From contig NZ_JANUQM010000003.1 of NCBI RefSeq assembly GCF_030386795.1, positions 558,001 to 622,000 on the forward strand: a stretch of DNA of 64,000 nucleotides. Reading direction: 5' to 3'. Below, in pieces: positions 27,434 through 37,457 of the stretch. Numbering within the stretch: the stretch's first letter is position 1; each line of letters starts with the position of its first letter. Made by a program: the position numbers and the translations under genes. The DNA is from Streptomyces sp. S.PNR 29. GTDB lineage: Bacteria; Actinomycetota; Actinomycetes; Streptomycetales; Streptomycetaceae. Under the pieces are notes generated by a model. The model was not told the DNA's origin and ran no database searches. It saw only the letters and a program-made list of their open reading frames with translations.

Positions 27434-30400
27434 ATGATGACCAGGGTTGTCCGTCACCCCCCGGGCAAGGAGCGGCCGCGCAACGCGCCGATGGCGACCC
27501 TGAATCTGAGACGGGCGGGGAGCCATGTGCGCCGCGTCTTCCTGGGCTACTGGCACACGCTGACGATGCGTCTGGAGGCCCGCCGGGACACCACGCGTTC
27601 CAGGAAGTGGCGCAGATGGTTCTCCTACACCAACGCCACCAGGATCGTCTGGTTGATCGCCGCGCTCGCGGTCCTCGCCTGGTGCGGGGAGGGCCTGTGG
27701 ATCCTGGCCACGCAGGAGACGACCTCGTTCGAGACGTGGCGGAAGAACAACGAGGGGTTCGAAGCCGTCGTCCGTTTCGTCGGTCCGATCCTCACCGCAT
27801 CGATCGCCGCCGCGCTCTTCCTGTTCTTCTGGTACAGCTGGACCAAGCGGCGCTACCTCCGCAAGGCGCGCAGGCATCCCCGCAGACTGGTGCTCACCGC
27901 CGGGCCGGACATCGCCGAGATCGTGGGCCGCGAGGAGGTCGCCCAGGTCATCGCCCAGCGCCTGCGCAAGCGCGACACCCGCAGGCCCTATCTGCTCGTC
28001 GGCGGCGTCGGCACGGGGAAGACCGCCGTCCTGGTGCGGCTCACCGAACTGCTGGCCCGGCAGCATGCCGTTCCCGTGCCCATCCGGCTGAGAGACGCGG
28101 ACGGAGCCGACCTGAACTTCGAGCGCATGGCCAAACAGCGCTTCTTCGAGGAGGCCCCCCAGGGCATCCTGGCACGCACCAAGAACGAGCGGGTCTGGCA
28201 GCAGCTGCTCGCCGACGACAAGGTGGTCGTCATCGCCGACGGCCTGGAGGAGGCCGTTCTCGACGAGAGCCTGCAGGAGGACCGGGACAACATCATCCGG
28301 CAGGCCATCGAGCGCGCCCACGGGGAGAGACTGCCGCTCGTCATCGCGTCCCGCCCGCACAGTCCGCTGGAGACCACACCCGCCGCCATCGTCGAGCTGG
28401 AACCGCTCAGCGAGGAGGAGGCGCTGCACTTCGTCGAGGCGCGCGCACCGGACACGGACGAGCGCCGCATCGACTGGATCGTGGAGACCGCGGAGGTCAC
28501 CGAGTCGCCCATCTACCTGCAGATCGCTCGTGAACTGCATGACCACGGCGCTCTGGAACAGGACCGTCCGCGCAACGACCCGCTTCGGCTGGACACCCGA
28601 AGCCTGGACCGCAGCACGCTGCGGCTGTGGCTTCTCGAGACCTGGGAACGCGCCCTGTGGGACGGCCGGCTGCGCGATGACGTCGCGTTGGGCCCGCAGG
28701 AGCGGTGCGACACCATCGAGGTGGTCTCCGCACTCGCGTGCATCGGACTGCTCCAGGACAAGCTGGAGGTCGGCTTCGCGGAGCTGCTGGACCAGGACGT
28801 CCACCCCAACGCGGCGCGGCGGACGATGGCCCACGCCGAGCACCTGTGGGTCAAGGCACGCACCTTCGATCGGTACGGCAAACGGGGGAACACCTTCTCC
28901 GAGTGGCACCGGGAACAGATCTGGAACGCGCTCTGCGCCCGGCTGAGCGATGAGGAGAGCAAGCGGCTGCGCGAGGGGAACATGGCTCAGTGCCACGCCA
29001 CGCTCGCCCGCTTCGCGAGCAACGCGAACAGGCTGAAGCTGGTGGAGGGCCAGGAGAAGAAGGTCCGCTTCCCGCACAGCATCATGCAGGCCTACTTCGG
29101 CTTCCGCATGCTGTATCACCTGGGGGAGCCCGATGCCGGAGAGCTGATCGAGCAGGCACTGCGCCCGCCGGGTCCCAGCCGGGAGCTGCTCACCGCCCTG
29201 GTGCTGCTGTCCCGCCGGCGGTGGGCCGAGGCCTCGGCCGAGGGAGGCAGTGTCAGGGCCGAGATCAGGAAGCAGATGAAGGAGTTGCGGCGGCAGGTCC
29301 CCGTGCGGGGCCGGATCATGGCCCAGCGGCTGTGCGCGGCCGCGAACCGCCGTACCGACGACCCGAAGGCCCTCGACCTCTACGCGGCGGCCCTCGAAAT
29401 CGAGAGCGTGGAACGCAAGCCGGGCCTGCTGGGCGGCATCGTCGGCGCGGTGCACGACCGCTGGCCCGCCATCAAGGGGGACCGGCGCTCTCTTGAGGAC
29501 GCGAAGCTCGGACTTCTCAAGCAACTCGGCGCGGCGCTGCGCGCGACCTCCGACAGGGTCGACACCACACCGCTGTACCACCAGCTCTTCGAGATGGGCA
29601 GGGAAGAGCCCTCGTACTCCATACGCCTGGCCGTCGCCCAGGAGTTCGGCGCCGGCGGCAACGCGGCGTTCGCCGTGATCCGTGAGCGCGTCGGTCGTCT
29701 CCACCGCGACCCCATGCAGGAGTACGACGAGACGATCAGTGAGCTGAAAGCCTGGAGGACGAGCAGGTTCGAGGAGTGGGCCGCGGCCATGAGACAGGCG
29801 AGGAGCACCCGCGCGTACTCACCGGCCGCGTCCTCCGAGCTCATCGAACAGTTGCAACGCCAACGGCACGAGCTCAAGCGGGAGTACCGCGAGCAACGGG
29901 TGCAACTGCTCCGGGAGTTCGTGATGCGGGCCTGGATGCTCCCCATGCTCCTGGGGTCCGTCGACGACTCCCACCGGGATGAGGCCCGGGAACGTCTCAT
30001 CAAGTGGCTGCGTCACCTCGATCCGCGACGCACCGGCGGCAACCCCGATATGCCGCTCGCGCTGGAGACCGCGCTGGCCCAGGGCTTCAAGTTCGCGGCC
30101 AACCGGCGCAAACGTCACCCCCACACCTATGCGGGCAGCCGCGACGATCTGATCCGGCAGGCGGAGACCGTGCTCCAGCAGTCCCGGTGCTGGTATGCAC
30201 AGCTCAACCTGCTCCAGGCGCTGTGCCTGTGGGAGCTTCCGGACAGCGTGGGCCACCGAGACCGGAACGGCGACTCCATGGCGGGCCAGGACGACCACCA
30301 CGACGGAACACGCAGGCCGCCTGCGGCGATCGGCGGGACCACCGCCGTGCGGACCGTGGAACGCTGGCTGTCGATGGCCGGTACGGTGAACACGGCGTCC

Positions 30401-31057
30401 GGCCGGTCCGGGGTGAACGGTGACTCACCACGGCGGTACCTGCACCCGTTCGTCTCCGAGGCGGGCGACCTGGTGGCCCTCGCTCTGGAGACCGGGCAAC
30501 CCGAACGCTTCCTCTGGATCGACGAGAAGGGCGTTGCCGACACCATCGGCTCCCGCACCGGCGACGCCGGTGGATACCGCAAGCACAACCTGTGGATCCC
30601 GCCCTCGGTCGGCTGGAGCACCCTCGACGGGCGGGCCCAACGCCTGGTCGCCGACGTTCTGGTGATGCTGAACCTCGTCGAACGGGGCGGGCATCCGGAC
30701 GAGGTCGAGGAGCGCATGGCTCGCGCGGAACAACCCGGCATGCCGCTCCCGCCCTGCATCCGCACGGACCGTGAGCCGCTGCGGCCCGGTTCGCGGGCCA
30801 GTACCTCGGCCCCGCCAGCGCCCGGCTCCACCTGCCTGCCCGATTGCAAGTTCCAGTTCTGCCCGTACCCGCCCCGCGGTGTGCTGCGGGGAGAGATCCG
30901 CGAGCCGTTCTGCCGCCAGCAGCAGGCCCTGCTGCCCGGACGCGTCCGCCGCTGCTTCCCCCGGGTACTGCGCAGGAAGACACCGCCCTGGGTCAGCATG
31001 CGCGTCCGTGAGCTGGACCGCTTCTGGCACGCGATGGCCGGGCGCACCCGCGACTAG
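27434..31057 (+). CDS. Large membrane-anchored NACHT-type STAND NTPase
   Basis: A 1207-residue protein. A basic N-terminus and two membrane helices (about 71-92 and 113-135) place the rest in the cytoplasm. A NACHT-like NTPase follows: Walker A GGVGTGKT (190-197), Walker B KVVVIADGLEEA with D269 (263-274), sensor-like VIASRPHS (303-310) and the ELEPLSEEEAL motif (321-330). Residues 400-1100 are helical with no recognised repeat. The C-terminus has a cysteine cluster (C1134, C1138, C1143 and one near 1159; CxxxCxxxxCPYP) that may bind zinc. GGAGGGA precedes ATG 27434. It stands alone between GNAT and a convergent symporter. STAND NTPases often act in stress or phage sensing; the role here is unknown. 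Confidence 0.85.
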   Translation: MMTRVVRHPPGKERPRNAPMATLNLRRAGSHVRRVFLGYWHTLTMRLEARRDTTRSRKWRRWFSYTNATRIVWLIAALAVLAWCGEGLWILATQETTSFETWRKNNEGFEAVVRFVGPILTASIAAALFLFFWYSWTKRRYLRKARRHPRRLVLTAGPDIAEIVGREEVAQVIAQRLRKRDTRRPYLLVGGVGTGKTAVLVRLTELLARQHAVPVPIRLRDADGADLNFERMAKQRFFEEAPQGILARTKNERVWQQLLADDKVVVIADGLEEAVLDESLQEDRDNIIRQAIERAHGERLPLVIASRPHSPLETTPAAIVELEPLSEEEALHFVEARAPDTDERRIDWIVETAEVTESPIYLQIARELHDHGALEQDRPRNDPLRLDTRSLDRSTLRLWLLETWERALWDGRLRDDVALGPQERCDTIEVVSALACIGLLQDKLEVGFAELLDQDVHPNAARRTMAHAEHLWVKARTFDRYGKRGNTFSEWHREQIWNALCARLSDEESKRLREGNMAQCHATLARFASNANRLKLVEGQEKKVRFPHSIMQAYFGFRMLYHLGEPDAGELIEQALRPPGPSRELLTALVLLSRRRWAEASAEGGSVRAEIRKQMKELRRQVPVRGRIMAQRLCAAANRRTDDPKALDLYAAALEIESVERKPGLLGGIVGAVHDRWPAIKGDRRSLEDAKLGLLKQLGAALRATSDRVDTTPLYHQLFEMGREEPSYSIRLAVAQEFGAGGNAAFAVIRERVGRLHRDPMQEYDETISELKAWRTSRFEEWAAAMRQARSTRAYSPAASSELIEQLQRQRHELKREYREQRVQLLREFVMRAWMLPMLLGSVDDSHRDEARERLIKWLRHLDPRRTGGNPDMPLALETALAQGFKFAANRRKRHPHTYAGSRDDLIRQAETVLQQSRCWYAQLNLLQALCLWELPDSVGHRDRNGDSMAGQDDHHDGTRRPPAAIGGTTAVRTVERWLSMAGTVNTASGRSGVNGDSPRRYLHPFVSEAGDLVALALETGQPERFLWIDEKGVADTIGSRTGDAGGYRKHNLWIPPSVGWSTLDGRAQRLVADVLVMLNLVERGGHPDEVEERMARAEQPGMPLPPCIRTDREPLRPGSRASTSAPPAPGSTCLPDCKFQFCPYPPRGVLRGEIREPFCRQQQALLPGRVRRCFPRVLRRKTPPWVSMRVRELDRFWHAMAGRTRD

Positions 31058-31112
31058 GGTGCCGCCGCGGCGGCGTCGGCGCTGAAGTACCGCCGGCGGT
31101 GCCGGATACGCC

Positions 31113-31145
31113 GACGGGCCGCCGGACGTTCTCCGGCGGCCCGTC
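31113..31145. terminator. Bidirectional terminator
   Basis: GACGGGCCGCCGGA (31113-31126) and its exact complement (31132-31145) form a 14-bp stem with a 5-nt loop between the convergent NACHT and symporter genes. Confidence 0.85.
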
Positions 31146-31157
31146 CCTGCGCAACGC

Positions 31158-32786
31158 TCAGTGCGAGGTGCCCGCCGTGGCCGGCGGCAGCTCCACCTGC
31201 ACACCCGGGTCGCCCGCGTCCGCCGTGTAGTCCTCCGGACGGGTCTCGTCGATGCCGTCCGGGGCCTTCACCGCCTTCAGGACGAAGGTCAGGACCACCG
31301 TCACCACCACGTTCAGCACGAACGCCGTCAGGCCGATGTAGCCGATCTCGCCGATGCCGGGAATCTCCTTCGCGGAGCCGCCGAAGTGCTTCTGCGTCGG
31401 CGAGGCGACGCCGTACGCGGCGACCGTGCCGTAGACCATGCCGACCGCCCAGCCCGCGAGCAGCGCCCAGCGGTGGAACCAGCGGGTGAACAGGCCGCCG
31501 ACCAGGGCCGGGAAGGTCTGCAGGATCCAGATGCCGCCGAGCAGCTGGAAGTTGATGGCTACGGTCTTGTCCATGGTCAGGACGAAGGCCAGCGCGCCCA
31601 CCTTCACCAGCAGCGAGACGAGCTTGGAGACCTTGGTCTCCTGCTCCGGCGTGGCGTCCGGCTTGATGAAGTCCTTGTAGATGTTGCGGGTGAAGAGGTT
31701 CGCGGCCGCGATCGACATGATCGCCGCCGGCACCAGCGCGCCGATGCCGATCGCCGCGAAGGCGACGCCCGCGAACCAGTCCGGGAACATGGTCTCGAAG
31801 AGCTGCGGGATGGCCAGCTGTCCGTTGGTGACCTTGACCCCGGCCGCGATCGCCATGAAGCCCAGCAGCGCCAGCAGGCCGAGCATCAGCGAGTACAGCG
31901 GCAGGATGGTGGTGTTGCGGCGGATCACCTCACGGCTGCGCGAGGACAGCGTCGCCGTGATCGAGTGCGGGTACATGAAGAGCGCGAGCGCGGAGCCCAA
32001 CGCCAGCGTGGCATACGTCCACTGCCCCGCCTCCGCCGGGACCAGCGCACCGCGCGGCGCGCCCGTCGCCGGGTTGGTCTGGCTGAACGCCTCGCCCGCC
32101 TTGGCGAAGATGTCGTCGAAACCGCCCAGCTTGATCGGGATGTAGATGATCGCCACCGCGATGACGATGTAGATCAGCGTGTCCTTGACGAAGGCGATCA
32201 GCGCGGGGGCCCGCAGACCCGACGAGTACGTGTACGCCGCCAGCACACCGAAGGCGATCAGCAGCGGCAGGTCCTTGACGAACCAGTTGGTGTTCTCGCC
32301 GCCGCCGACCCCCATCACGTCCAGCACGGCCTGGATGCCGACGAGCTGGAGCGCGATGTACGGCATCGTCGCCAGGATGCCGGTCAGGGCCACCGCCAGC
32401 GACAGGCCCTTCGACCCGAACCGGCCGCGCACGAAGTCCGAGGTCGTCACATAGCCGTGCCGGTGCGAGACCGACCACAGCCGAGGCAGGAAGGTGAAGA
32501 TCAGCGGGTAGACCAGGATCGTGTACGGCACGGCGAAGAAGCCGGCCGCGCCGGCCGCGTAGATCGCCGCCGGGACGGCCACGAAGGTGTACGCCGTGTA
32601 CAGGTCGCCGCCGAGCAGGAACCATGTGATCCAGGTGCCGAACGACCGGCCGCCGAGGCCCCATTCGTCGAGACTGTGCTCGTTCTCGGCCCTGCGCCAG
32701 CGCGCGGCCAGGAAGCCCATGACGGTGACGAGCAGGAAGAAGAAGATGAAGACGCCGAGCGCGACGCCGTTCACGCCGTCCTTCAT
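31158..32786 (-). CDS. Sodium:solute symporter (monocarboxylate type)
   Basis: A 542-residue SSS-family permease with about 13 membrane helices. Signature stretches include GLGGRSFGTWITWFLLGGD, GYVTTSDFVRGRFGS and ALVPAAIMSIAAANLFTRNIYKDF. The overall look and the accompanying DUF3311 partner fit the MctC/acetate-pyruvate-type subgroup; the substrate is inferred only. It is preceded by, and overlaps by four bases, the small membrane gene. Confidence 0.92.
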   Translation of the reverse strand: MKDGVNGVALGVFIFFFLLVTVMGFLAARWRRAENEHSLDEWGLGGRSFGTWITWFLLGGDLYTAYTFVAVPAAIYAAGAAGFFAVPYTILVYPLIFTFLPRLWSVSHRHGYVTTSDFVRGRFGSKGLSLAVALTGILATMPYIALQLVGIQAVLDVMGVGGGENTNWFVKDLPLLIAFGVLAAYTYSSGLRAPALIAFVKDTLIYIVIAVAIIYIPIKLGGFDDIFAKAGEAFSQTNPATGAPRGALVPAEAGQWTYATLALGSALALFMYPHSITATLSSRSREVIRRNTTILPLYSLMLGLLALLGFMAIAAGVKVTNGQLAIPQLFETMFPDWFAGVAFAAIGIGALVPAAIMSIAAANLFTRNIYKDFIKPDATPEQETKVSKLVSLLVKVGALAFVLTMDKTVAINFQLLGGIWILQTFPALVGGLFTRWFHRWALLAGWAVGMVYGTVAAYGVASPTQKHFGGSAKEIPGIGEIGYIGLTAFVLNVVVTVVLTFVLKAVKAPDGIDETRPEDYTADAGDPGVQVELPPATAGTSH

Positions 32787-33040
32787 TCTCCGGCACCTCC
32801 CCGGCGTGCGCGCTGGTCACGCTGCCACAGCTTGTATGCGACGCCGGTGAGTGCCGTGGAGATCAGCACCCAGGCCATCTGGTACCAGTAGAAGAACGGG
32901 ATGCCTATGAAGGCCGGGTCGGTCTTGGCGTACGAACCGACCCACAGCATGGCCACGAAGGGGGCTACGAGGCAGAGGGCGATGACGACGCGCAAGGGCG
33001 TCACCACCGGGGCTCTGTTGACTTCTGGGGATTGTGACAT
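32783..33040 (-). CDS. DUF3311 small membrane protein
   Basis: An 85-residue protein with two membrane helices (about 17-38 and 48-68; FFYWYQMAWVLIS). DUF3311 proteins are habitually encoded directly before SSS symporters and probably form a subunit or stabiliser. ATG 33040 has GGGACGGA upstream; an alternative GTG seven codons earlier is less likely. The stop overlaps the symporter start (coupled). Confidence 0.87.
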   Translation of the reverse strand: MSQSPEVNRAPVVTPLRVVIALCLVAPFVAMLWVGSYAKTDPAFIGIPFFYWYQMAWVLISTALTGVAYKLWQRDQRARRGGAGE

Positions 33041-33150
33041 CTGGCGGTTCCGTCCCCTCACTGATCACCTGTAATGCGCAGGCAATCTAGGTCACCGCGT
33101 CACAGGAACGGAACCCCTCGTCCGTATAACGGTCCGGCATTGCTCCGGTG

Positions 33151-34002
<852 letters not shown>

Positions 34003-34107
34003 CTACCCGGAGTATGCCGTGTCCGGCCGGGTTTTCGACGGGTTCTTACTTAAAGGTTCCTGCATATGTAGGTCGCATAACAGCTGGTCGGGGGCGCTTC
34101 GGGAGTC

Positions 34108-34158
34108 TTGACAGGTCTGGTGGTCTGGTCCAATCTCGCCGTACTGGTCTACACCATT
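34108..34158 (+). promoter_or_regulatory. dasA promoter with two dre sites
   Basis: TTGACA (34108-34113) and CAATCT (34131-34136) are spaced by 17 bp. One dre-like site (34119-34134, GGTGGTCTGGTCCAAT) fills the spacer. A stronger one, ACTGGTCTACACCATT (34143-34158), sits just downstream of the expected start. This arrangement fits repression of dasA by DasR. Confidence 0.8.
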
Positions 34159-34248
34159 GGTCCAGGTCCTGGCCCCACGGGCGGTACGTGCTGCGACGCC
34201 GGTCACCGCGGGAGCAGGGGGGTTTGTGGCATCCCTGAGGAGGATGGC

Positions 34249-35535
34249 GTGAAGCGCAAGCTGACAGCCGCGATCGGTATCGCGGGCATGATGGTCTCCA
34301 TCGCGGCATGTGGGAACGACAGCGGCAGCGGGGGTTCGGGCAAGGGCGGCGCGGACGCCAAGGAGCTGACCGTGTGGCTCACCGTCGACGCCCAGAACAA
34401 CTGGCCGGAACTGGTGAAGGCCGCCGACGCGGCGGTGCAGAAGAAGCACCCCGGCATCAAGATCAACCACGAGTACTACGGCTGGCCGGACAAGAACACC
34501 AAGCTCGACGCCGTCCTCGCCACCGACAAGGTTCCCGATGTGGTCGAGATGGGCAACACCGAGATGCTCGGCTACATGGTCAAGGGCGCCTTCGCCCCTG
34601 TCGACCCCGCCGAGTTCACCAACTCCGCCGAGTGGCTCGACGGTCTCAAGGCCTCGGTGACGTACCAGGGCAAGACCTACGGCGTCCCCTACTACGCCGG
34701 CGGCCGCGTCGCCAACTGGCGCAAGGACATCGCCGCTTCGGTCGGCGTGAAGACGCCCCCGAAGACGTACAAGGAGCTCACCGCCGCCCTGAGCAAGATC
34801 CAGAAGAAGGAGGGCGGCAAGTTCAGCGCCTGGTACCAGCCCACCCGCGACTGGTACGCGGCCATGTCCTTCGTCTACGACGCCGGTGGCTCCATCGCCG
34901 TCGAGTCGGGCGGCCAGTGGAAGGCGAACCTCTCCTCTCCCGAGTCCCTCAAGGGCCTGAAGGAGTTCAAGAAGGTCGTCGACAAGTACATGCACGGCGA
35001 CAAGACCAAGGACGAGTCCGACCGCTACATCGTCTACGGCCAGGGCAAGTCCGCCATGATCTTCGGTGCCGCCTGGGAGGGCGCGTCCGCGGCCGACCCG
35101 AAGAACGACAAGACCGGCAAGCTGAAGAACAACCTTGAGACCTTCGTGATGCCCGGCCCGTCCGGCAGGAACATGCCCGTCTTCCTGGGCGGTTCGGACC
35201 TCGCCATCCCGGTGAAGTCCGACGCGCAGGCCGTCGCCGCCGAGTGGATCAACGCGTTCACCGGCCCCGCCGGGCAGAAGGGCCTGATGGCCAAGGGCAA
35301 CCTGCCCAACAACAAGACCGACCTCGCGACGCTGAAGAACGACCCGGCGACGGCGGTCCCCGCCATCGCGGCCGAGTCCAACTGGTTCGTCCCGATGGCC
35401 CCGGGCTGGGGCCAGGTCGAGAAGGCCCAGATCCTGCAGAACCTGCTGCAGGACATCGGCACCGGCAAGAAGCCGGTCGAGGCCGCCGCGAAGGACGCGG
35501 ACGCCGCGATCGACAAGGTCATCAACACCAAGTGA
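34249..35535 (+). CDS. dasA: Chitobiose ABC transporter lipoprotein DasA
   Basis: A 428-residue extracellular solute-binding protein. The N-terminal signal ends in the lipobox SIAAC, so it is anchored as a lipoprotein. Family-1 sugar-binding features (TVWLTVDAQNNWPELV, PDVVEMGNTEML, PVFLGGSDLAIP) are present. DasA binds N,N'-diacetylchitobiose for DasBC with the shared ATPase MsiK, which is not in this window. GTG 34249 follows GAGGAGG. A hairpin after the gene probably limits readthrough into dasBC. Confidence 0.95.
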   Translation: MKRKLTAAIGIAGMMVSIAACGNDSGSGGSGKGGADAKELTVWLTVDAQNNWPELVKAADAAVQKKHPGIKINHEYYGWPDKNTKLDAVLATDKVPDVVEMGNTEMLGYMVKGAFAPVDPAEFTNSAEWLDGLKASVTYQGKTYGVPYYAGGRVANWRKDIAASVGVKTPPKTYKELTAALSKIQKKEGGKFSAWYQPTRDWYAAMSFVYDAGGSIAVESGGQWKANLSSPESLKGLKEFKKVVDKYMHGDKTKDESDRYIVYGQGKSAMIFGAAWEGASAADPKNDKTGKLKNNLETFVMPGPSGRNMPVFLGGSDLAIPVKSDAQAVAAEWINAFTGPAGQKGLMAKGNLPNNKTDLATLKNDPATAVPAIAAESNWFVPMAPGWGQVEKAQILQNLLQDIGTGKKPVEAAAKDADAAIDKVINTK

Positions 35536-35542
35536 CCCGCGA

Positions 35543-35571
35543 GCGGGGCTCCGTCGCCGGCGGAGCCCCGC
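35543..35571 (+). terminator. dasA-dasB intercistronic hairpin
   Basis: GCGGGGCTCCG (35543-35553) pairs with CGGAGCCCCGC (35561-35571). It lies between dasA and dasB, so it likely acts as an attenuator or mRNA stabiliser giving more binding protein than permease. Confidence 0.75.
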
Positions 35572-35607
35572 GGCCCGTACCACCCAGGGACCGCCGAGGA
35601 GCGCGCG

Positions 35608-36594
35608 ATGAGTGCCGCAGACACCACCACCCCCGTCCAGGTGCCGCCGCCGCGGCAGGCGCCGCCACCCCCCTCCCCTGTGACACCGCGCATGAGGCGG
35701 CCGTCGAGCGGGGCCGCGGCCCCCTGGCTGTTGCTCGCGCCCTGTCTGCTGATCCTCGTCCTGGTGATGGGCTATCCGCTGATCCGCCTGGTCACCCTGT
35801 CCTTCCAGACGTTCGGCCAGTCCCAGCTGTGGGGCTTCCGGCCGGCCGAATGGGTAGGGCTCGCCAACTTCGGCAAGGTGCTGGGCGACGGCGAGTTCTG
35901 GGCGGTCGTCCTGCGCACCCTCGTCTTCGCGGGCGGGGCCGTCGTCTTCACGATGGTCGCCGGCATGGCGATCGCGCTGCTGCTGCAACGGGTCTCCGGA
36001 TGGCTGAAGGTCCTGATCAACATCGTGCTGGTGGCCGGCTGGGGCATGCCCGTGATCGTGGCCACCACCGTCTTCAAGTGGCTCTTCGACTCGGACTACG
36101 GCGTTTTCAACGCGCTGCTCAGCAGGCTGCCCGGGGTCGAGATGATCGGCCACAACTGGTTCGCGAGCGGACCGGAGGGCCTGGCCGTGATCATGCTGCT
36201 GGTGGTGTGGGGCGCGGTGCCCTTCGTCGTGATCACCTTGAGCGCCGGTCTCACCCAGGTCCCCAGGGAACTGGAGGAGGCCGCCCGGCTGGACGGCGCC
36301 GGCTCCTGGGGTGTCTTCCGCTATGTCACCCTGCCCGTCCTGAAGCCGATCATCGTGATGCTCACGACCCTGTCGGTGATCTGGGACATGGGCGTCTTCC
36401 CGCAGGTCTTCGTGATGCGGAACGGCCACCCGGAGCCCGGGTTCCAGGTCCTCAACACCTACTCCTACGACCGGGCGTTCGTGGTCAACGACTACGCGCA
36501 GGGCTCGGCGATCGCGCTGCTGACCGTGCTGTTGCTGCTCGGTGTGGTGGCCGTCTACATGCGTCAGATGCTGAAGATCGGGGACGTCGAGTGA
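35608..36594 (+). CDS. dasB: Chitobiose ABC permease DasB
   Basis: A 328-residue permease with six membrane helices after a proline-rich cytoplasmic start (PPPPSP). The EAA loop ELEEAARLDGAGSWGVFRYVTLPVLKP (about 225-250) contacts the ATPase. GAGGAGCG precedes the ATG. Its stop overlaps the dasC GTG, so the two permeases are coupled. Confidence 0.94.
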   Translation: MSAADTTTPVQVPPPRQAPPPPSPVTPRMRRPSSGAAAPWLLLAPCLLILVLVMGYPLIRLVTLSFQTFGQSQLWGFRPAEWVGLANFGKVLGDGEFWAVVLRTLVFAGGAVVFTMVAGMAIALLLQRVSGWLKVLINIVLVAGWGMPVIVATTVFKWLFDSDYGVFNALLSRLPGVEMIGHNWFASGPEGLAVIMLLVVWGAVPFVVITLSAGLTQVPRELEEAARLDGAGSWGVFRYVTLPVLKPIIVMLTTLSVIWDMGVFPQVFVMRNGHPEPGFQVLNTYSYDRAFVVNDYAQGSAIALLTVLLLLGVVAVYMRQMLKIGDVE

Positions 36595-37448
36595 GCAGCA
36601 TGAGCACGAGTACGGTCGTGAGCGCGGGCCGCCGGAAATCCCGGCTGGGCTGGAACCTCCTGGGTCTGTTCGTCTTCGTCACCGCGGGCTTCCCGCTCTA
36701 CTGGATGCTCAACACCGCGTTCAAGCCCGCCAAGGACGCCATCGACCCGGACCCGAGCCTGCTCCCCACGGGGCTGACGCTGTCCAACTTCCGCCGGGCG
36801 CTGGACATCGCCGACTTCTGGGGACCGGTGGGCCGCAGCCTCGTCGTGTCGCTGGCGGTGGTCGTGATCGGCATGGCCGTCGGCATGCTGGCGGCCCTCG
36901 CCATCTCCCGCTTCGCCTTCCGCGGCCGCAAGGCCGTGATCGTGGGCATCCTGGCGGTCCAGATGGTCCCGCTCGTCGCCATGATCATCCCGGTCTTCCT
37001 GCTGCTGAACGACCTCGGTCAGTACGACAAGCTCTCCGGCCTGGTCATCACCTACCTGACCTTCATCCTCCCCTTCACGGTGTGGACGCTGCGCGGCTTC
37101 ATCGTCAACATCCCGAAGGAACTGGAGGAGGCTGCGATGGTCGACGGATGCAGCCGCACGGCTGCCTTCGTCCGGGTCGTCTTCCCCCTCCTCGCCCCCG
37201 GCATGGTCGCCACCTCGGTCTACGGTTTCATCCAGGCCTGGAACGAGTACCTGTACGCCCTGATGCTGCTCAGCCAGAAGAACCAGACCGCGACCGTGTG
37301 GCTCGGGAACTTCACCACCAAGCACGGCACCGAGTACGCCCCGATGATGGCCGGCGCCACGATGATGGCGGTACCGATCGTCGTCCTGTTCCTCCTCGTC
37401 CAGCGCAAGATGGCCGCGGGCCTGACCGCGGGCGCCGTGAAGGGATAA
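36591..37448 (+). CDS. dasC: Chitobiose ABC permease DasC
   Basis: A 285-residue second permease with six membrane helices and the EAA loop ELEEAAMVDGCSRTAAFVRVVFPLLAP (about 180-205). GTG 36591 overlaps the dasB stop (GTGA); ATG 36600 three codons later is an alternative. It forms the channel with DasB, powered by MsiK elsewhere in the genome. The GH3 gene begins nine bases later. Confidence 0.94.
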   Translation: MSSMSTSTVVSAGRRKSRLGWNLLGLFVFVTAGFPLYWMLNTAFKPAKDAIDPDPSLLPTGLTLSNFRRALDIADFWGPVGRSLVVSLAVVVIGMAVGMLAALAISRFAFRGRKAVIVGILAVQMVPLVAMIIPVFLLLNDLGQYDKLSGLVITYLTFILPFTVWTLRGFIVNIPKELEEAAMVDGCSRTAAFVRVVFPLLAPGMVATSVYGFIQAWNEYLYALMLLSQKNQTATVWLGNFTTKHGTEYAPMMAGATMMAVPIVVLFLLVQRKMAAGLTAGAVKG

Positions 37449-37457
37449 CGCACCCCG

